Below are positions 60,626 through 64,000 of a stretch of 64,000 bases of DNA, piece by piece. Under the pieces are notes generated by a model. That model was not told where the DNA came from, searched no databases, and saw only the letters and a list, made by a program, of their open reading frames with translations. Position 1 is the stretch's first letter. Each line of letters begins with the position of its first letter. A program made the position numbers and the translations under genes. The stretch is from Paracoccaceae bacterium (GTDB lineage: Bacteria > Pseudomonadota > Alphaproteobacteria > Rhodobacterales > Rhodobacteraceae): assembly GCA_028097405.1 (NCBI GenBank), contig JAOHEK010000004.1, forward strand, positions 1-64,000. The letters run 5' to 3'.

Positions 60626-61177
60626 ATGACCTTTCGAACTGTTTTGAGAGACAGCACGCGTCCGGAGCATGATCAGCTGGATGACATGATCGGTGCTCTG
60701 AACATTTCCGATCGCGACGCTTTCGCATGCTTTGTCAATCTACACATCATCTGTTTCCAGACCATGTCGGAAGCGGCCGAAAAAGGGAGCTATTCACACG
60801 AGCTTTTGTGCCAGATGGTGCACAGTCTTGCGTTGGACCTTGATGAACTGGGAGCAAAGCAGTTGGCATATGTTGTCCCTTTGCCAAAAATTTCTGACCC
60901 GCTAGCGATTGATTACCTTGTGGCGGGATCACGCTTGGGAACCAAAGTTCTTAAGAAACGCTGGTCAAACTCGAATGATCTGATTGTCTGTCGCGCGAAC
61001 AAGTATTTTAGTTTGGACAGCGACCCGTCATTTTGGCCGTCAACATGCCAAGCACTCGCCAATGTCGCCCCTGAAAGTGCGCGCGCGAAGGCCATTGTTC
61101 AAGACACAAAGTCCCTCTTCCAGCTTTTTCTGACTGTCTATAAGGGCGCGATGAACAATAATGCTATGGTCCCATGA
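60626..61177 (+). CDS. bphO: Bacteriophytochrome-associated haem oxygenase
   Basis: A 183-residue haem-oxygenase-superfamily protein. The N-terminus TVLRDSTRPEHDQLD has the proximal-histidine pattern of BphO; the C-terminal helix and length fit. It opens haem to biliverdin, the chromophore of the phytochrome encoded next, whose start overlaps its stop (ATGA). ATG 60626 matches the family start; GTG 60599 is in frame, and neither has a strong ribosome site. It is quite divergent in the central helices. Confidence 0.82.
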   Translation: MTFRTVLRDSTRPEHDQLDDMIGALNISDRDAFACFVNLHIICFQTMSEAAEKGSYSHELLCQMVHSLALDLDELGAKQLAYVVPLPKISDPLAIDYLVAGSRLGTKVLKKRWSNSNDLIVCRANKYFSLDSDPSFWPSTCQALANVAPESARAKAIVQDTKSLFQLFLTVYKGAMNNNAMVP

Positions 61178-63741
61178 GCGAGGAAGACATGCACCAGCAA
61201 CCTAATCAGGACGTCGATTTGACGAACTGTGACCGTGAACCGATTCATCTGCTTGGTGGCGTTCAGCCATACGGTTGTCTGATAGCAACGTCTTCAGATT
61301 TCATGATCAATCATGTTTCCGAGAATGTGCAGGACATACTTGGCTTAGACCCGACTGAAGTGATTGGCGGACGCCTTCTGGACGTACTGCCCGAACAGAC
61401 CATCCACGATTTGCGCACGAAACTTCAGTTGCTGAACATTGCAACCAACAGCTCGCGGTTGTTTGGATATGACGTGCTTGGCAATGGCACCCGTTTTGAT
61501 GTCTCGATTCACGCGCAAAGCCAGAAATACATATTCGAGTTCGAACCAAAGCTGGACACACAGCACCGGGACGACATGAGTTTGGTGCAACCCCTTTTGG
61601 CGCGGGTGAAGCGTGCTGACGACGTCGGTGCCGCCTGTGATCAAGCTGCGATGGCAATCCAGGCGCTGTCTAACTTTGACAGGGTCATGGTTTATAAGTT
61701 TCATGATGATGGTTCAGGAGAGGTCATTGCAGAGCGAAAGCAGCAGGATCAGGAGCCTTTTCTGGGTCTACGATATCCGGGCAGCGACATTCCAAAACAA
61801 GCACGCGAACTTTACCTTCGCAGTGTGCTGCGGCTTATTTCGGATGTGGACGGTGATGTGTCCCCGATCACACCAAAGACCTCAATCGATGGTAAACCCC
61901 TCGATCTATCACTGGCTGTCACACGTGCGGTGTCGCCCATTCATTTGGAATACATGCGCAACATGGGCGTTGCAGCATCCCTGTCTGTGTCGATCATAAA
62001 AGACGGCGCGCTTTGGGGATTGTTTGCATGCCACCACAATACGCCTAAGTTGATCGACTTTGAACGACGCACAGCGATTGAGCTGTTCGCGCAGTTCTTT
62101 TCCTATGAGCTGGCACGCAAGATGGATATCGCTGCGCGCCAAGAAGACGAAAATTCACGGCGACTGCATGATAACCTGATGGTCAAGCTGTCGGGCGGCA
62201 CGAACCTCGTCAACGGTTTTGAAGTCATTGCGGAAGAGCTTTCCAGCCTGATCCCGAATGATGGCATCGCCGTATTTTCCGACGGACAATATGCAGCACG
62301 TGGTGAAGCACCCAGCGAAACGGAGTTTCATAAACTCGCCCGCGTTCTTAACACCGCTCCCGCGGCTCAGGTTTTCTCGACCGACCGTCTGGTCAATATT
62401 TATCCCGCTGTCGAGACTTCCGACGCGGATATTGCTGGCCTAATCGCCGTTCCTATTTCACGGACCCCGCGTGACTATATCGTGTTCTTTCGTCGCGAGA
62501 TCGCCAAATCTGTGCGATGGGCGGGCAATCCTGAAAAGCCTTTCGAAGTCGGACCGAATGGCAGCCGCCTTACACCGCGTAAAAGCTTTGAGGCTTGGAG
62601 CGAAGTCGTTCGGAATTCTTGTTCCAAATGGTCCATAGGTGAGCTTAACACTGCTGAAGCGCTGCGTGTTTCCTTGATCGAAGTCGTCTTGAAGCTGACG
62701 GATGAGGCGAATGAAGCGCGTCAAAAGTTCGCTGACAAACAAGAGCTGCTGATTGCCGAGCTTAATCACCGTGTACGAAATATTCTTAACCTTATTCAGG
62801 GGCTTGTCTCTCAAAGTCGCAGCGAAGCAACTGATCTGGCATCTTACACCAGCGTCCTTGATGGCCGTGTGCAGGCTCTTGCGCGCGCGCATGACCAGCT
62901 TACAACAACCGAGTGGTCGCCAAGTTCATTGCGTACTTTGATAAACGTCGAATTCAGTGCCTATATGGCCGGTCAGCACGAACGACTTGTGATTACGGGC
63001 GATGCGCCGATGCTTGCACCCGAGGCATTCTCGACCATCGCCTTGGTCGTACATGAATTGGTCACGAATTCCGCAAAGTACGGCGCGTTCACCGATCACA
63101 GTGGACATGTTGCTATTGACCTTAAGATCGGTCCTGATGGATCGCTGGCCATAAAATGGCGCGAAATCGGTGGACCCCCTGTTAAGGCGCCAACGCGTCA
63201 GGGATTTGGAACGACCATCATCGAAAAGACGATCCCCTATGAGTTGAAAGGCAAGGTCGAGACGCGCTACCTCCTAAGCGGATTTGAAGCAGATATCATG
63301 ATTCCCTCGACATCTATCGCAGCAGAGCAAGAGACCGTGACGCAAGCTCCTGTAACCGTGCCGCAGCAACCAATATCCTCTACTGTCACGTTGGCCGGTG
63401 ACGTTCTTGTTGTCGAAGACAACATGATCATTGCGATGGATGCGTCTGATATTTTGTCAGCAAATGGTGCTTCAAAAGTGCATATGGCCGGTTCAGTAGG
63501 GGTTGGCCTTTCGATTATCGATGCCAACGACATCAGTTTCGCGCTTCTTGACGTGAACCTTGGTGATCAAACATCTTTGCCTGTCGCCAACGAACTGGCC
63601 AAGCAAGGCATTCCATTCGTTCTCGCGACTGGATACGGCGACGCTGAATCTATAACCGCGCAGTTTCCATCCGCGCTCGTTATCAGTAAGCCGTTCACGT
63701 CAGAAGCACTACAATCAGCGATCCGAAAGACGCTTGAGTAA
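61174..63741 (+). CDS. bphP: Hybrid bacteriophytochrome: PAS-GAF-PHY, HWE/HisKA_2 kinase, receiver
   Basis: An 855-residue red/far-red light sensor. Cys19 (LTNCDREPIHL) is the biliverdin-attachment cysteine of bacteriophytochromes. The PAS (20-120) and GAF (135-310; LRYPGSDIPKQARELY, the PASDIP-like motif) domains precede PHY (325-510), with RKSFEAWSEVV in the tongue/helix region. The kinase is of the HisKA_2/HWE type with phospho-His532 (AELNHRVRNILNLIQ) and ATP-binding VVHELVTNSAKYGA. A C-terminal receiver domain (about 740-855; VLVVEDN, phospho-Asp793, VISKPF) completes it. It is co-translated with bphO. Confidence 0.94.
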   Translation: MSEEDMHQQPNQDVDLTNCDREPIHLLGGVQPYGCLIATSSDFMINHVSENVQDILGLDPTEVIGGRLLDVLPEQTIHDLRTKLQLLNIATNSSRLFGYDVLGNGTRFDVSIHAQSQKYIFEFEPKLDTQHRDDMSLVQPLLARVKRADDVGAACDQAAMAIQALSNFDRVMVYKFHDDGSGEVIAERKQQDQEPFLGLRYPGSDIPKQARELYLRSVLRLISDVDGDVSPITPKTSIDGKPLDLSLAVTRAVSPIHLEYMRNMGVAASLSVSIIKDGALWGLFACHHNTPKLIDFERRTAIELFAQFFSYELARKMDIAARQEDENSRRLHDNLMVKLSGGTNLVNGFEVIAEELSSLIPNDGIAVFSDGQYAARGEAPSETEFHKLARVLNTAPAAQVFSTDRLVNIYPAVETSDADIAGLIAVPISRTPRDYIVFFRREIAKSVRWAGNPEKPFEVGPNGSRLTPRKSFEAWSEVVRNSCSKWSIGELNTAEALRVSLIEVVLKLTDEANEARQKFADKQELLIAELNHRVRNILNLIQGLVSQSRSEATDLASYTSVLDGRVQALARAHDQLTTTEWSPSSLRTLINVEFSAYMAGQHERLVITGDAPMLAPEAFSTIALVVHELVTNSAKYGAFTDHSGHVAIDLKIGPDGSLAIKWREIGGPPVKAPTRQGFGTTIIEKTIPYELKGKVETRYLLSGFEADIMIPSTSIAAEQETVTQAPVTVPQQPISSTVTLAGDVLVVEDNMIIAMDASDILSANGASKVHMAGSVGVGLSIIDANDISFALLDVNLGDQTSLPVANELAKQGIPFVLATGYGDAESITAQFPSALVISKPFTSEALQSAIRKTLE

Positions 63742-63802
63742 CGAGCTTTAGGCTGGAGAAAGATGGCATGTTCTAGTCGCACGTCGCTTCTAGAGGACGA
63801 AT

Positions 63803-63819
63803 TTCCCTGTAGCAGGGAA
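63803..63819. promoter_or_regulatory. Perfect 7-bp hairpin between bphP and the next gene
   Basis: TTCCCTG-TAG-CAGGGAA. No T-run follows on the plus strand. It could end the bphP transcript weakly or sit in the leader of the downstream gene. Confidence 0.35.
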
Positions 63820-63865
63820 CCAGCTTGTCGATTTGTCAGTTCACCTTTGCACAGGAGGAATTAAC

Positions 63866-64000
63866 ATGACGTTTTCGCTAAGCGATGGCTTTGACAGCCT
63901 TGAGGATTTTCTAGATGCCCGCGCGCCGAATGAGCCAGAATTTCATCAAGCTGTTAGCGAAGTCATTGATGACATAAAACCAATCATGGATGCGAATTCA
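63866..64000 (+). CDS. gdhA: Probable NADP-specific glutamate dehydrogenase, N-terminus (3' end outside window)
   Basis: 45 codons are visible. ATG 63866 has a strong AGGAGGA site. The segment FLDARAPNEPEFHQAVSEV matches the N-terminal helix of GdhA proteins (compare the FLxxVxxRxPNQxEFxQAVxEV pattern), which aminate 2-oxoglutarate with NADPH. Only this helix supports the call; the catalytic part lies beyond the window. Confidence 0.7.
   Translation, partial: MTFSLSDGFDSLEDFLDARAPNEPEFHQAVSEVIDDIKPIMDANS

Overview
The window looks like chromosomal DNA from an alphaproteobacterium, most likely a marine Rhodobacterales (Roseobacter-group) species. This rests on family content: LivHMGF transporters with catabolic operons, molybdenum hydroxylases, a bacteriophytochrome with its own haem oxygenase, a PHB-depolymerase/RHH pair and IS6-family remnants. 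It also fits the moderately high GC and the very tight operons. The taxonomy is inference; there is no rRNA or other marker gene here.

Layout. 1-5580 (+) is the end of a compact operon: TctA transporter, LVIVD-repeat protein, OsmC-like protein, [2Fe-2S] subunit and molybdopterin subunit, every junction a 4-bp stop/start overlap. 5594-12986 (-) is a glycan/lipid-glycosylation cluster (flippase-like protein, methyltransferase, three glycosyltransferases and a truncated fourth) bounded on both sides by IS6-family remnants. 13340-17931 (-) is a complete branched-chain-amino-acid-type ABC transporter (LivH, M, G, F and binding protein). 18185-18955 (+) encodes a membrane-anchored protein made of 38-residue repeats.

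18971-44163 (-) is the centre of interest: about 25 kb of genes on one strand, mostly overlapping or nearly touching. In order of transcription: binding protein, divergent Fe-ADH-like protein, aldehyde dehydrogenase, AraC regulator, a 21-codon upstream ORF, LivH, LivM, LivG, a LivF/Tm-1-like fusion, a PEP-hydrolase-family TIM barrel, a giant flotillin, two SRPBCC proteins, a CoxMS-type molybdenum hydroxylase with a split large subunit, its CoxD/CoxE-type maturation pair, an amidohydrolase, an MBL-fold hydrolase, an SMP-30/isochorismatase fusion and an SDR. Together these read as uptake, hydroxylation, hydrolysis and aldehyde oxidation of one unknown, probably cyclic or heterocyclic, substrate. 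A flotillin with 51 consecutive 11-residue repeats sits beside the hydroxylase genes. I know of no described pathway with this gene set; that is the best candidate for a new system in the window.

44280-64000 is ordinary mixed chromosome: small membrane proteins, a rhomboid protease, an M3 oligopeptidase, YghU, a DsbA-family protein, topoisomerase IB, MscS, App1-like phosphatase, an RHH/PHB-depolymerase pair, an AI-2E-family permease, a periplasmic ClpP-like protein with a membrane partner, a decayed aldehyde dehydrogenase, haem oxygenase plus hybrid bacteriophytochrome, and the start of a probable NADP-glutamate dehydrogenase. IS6-type remnants recur here at about 44.9 and 50.5-51.0 kb. No tRNA, rRNA or CRISPR array was seen.
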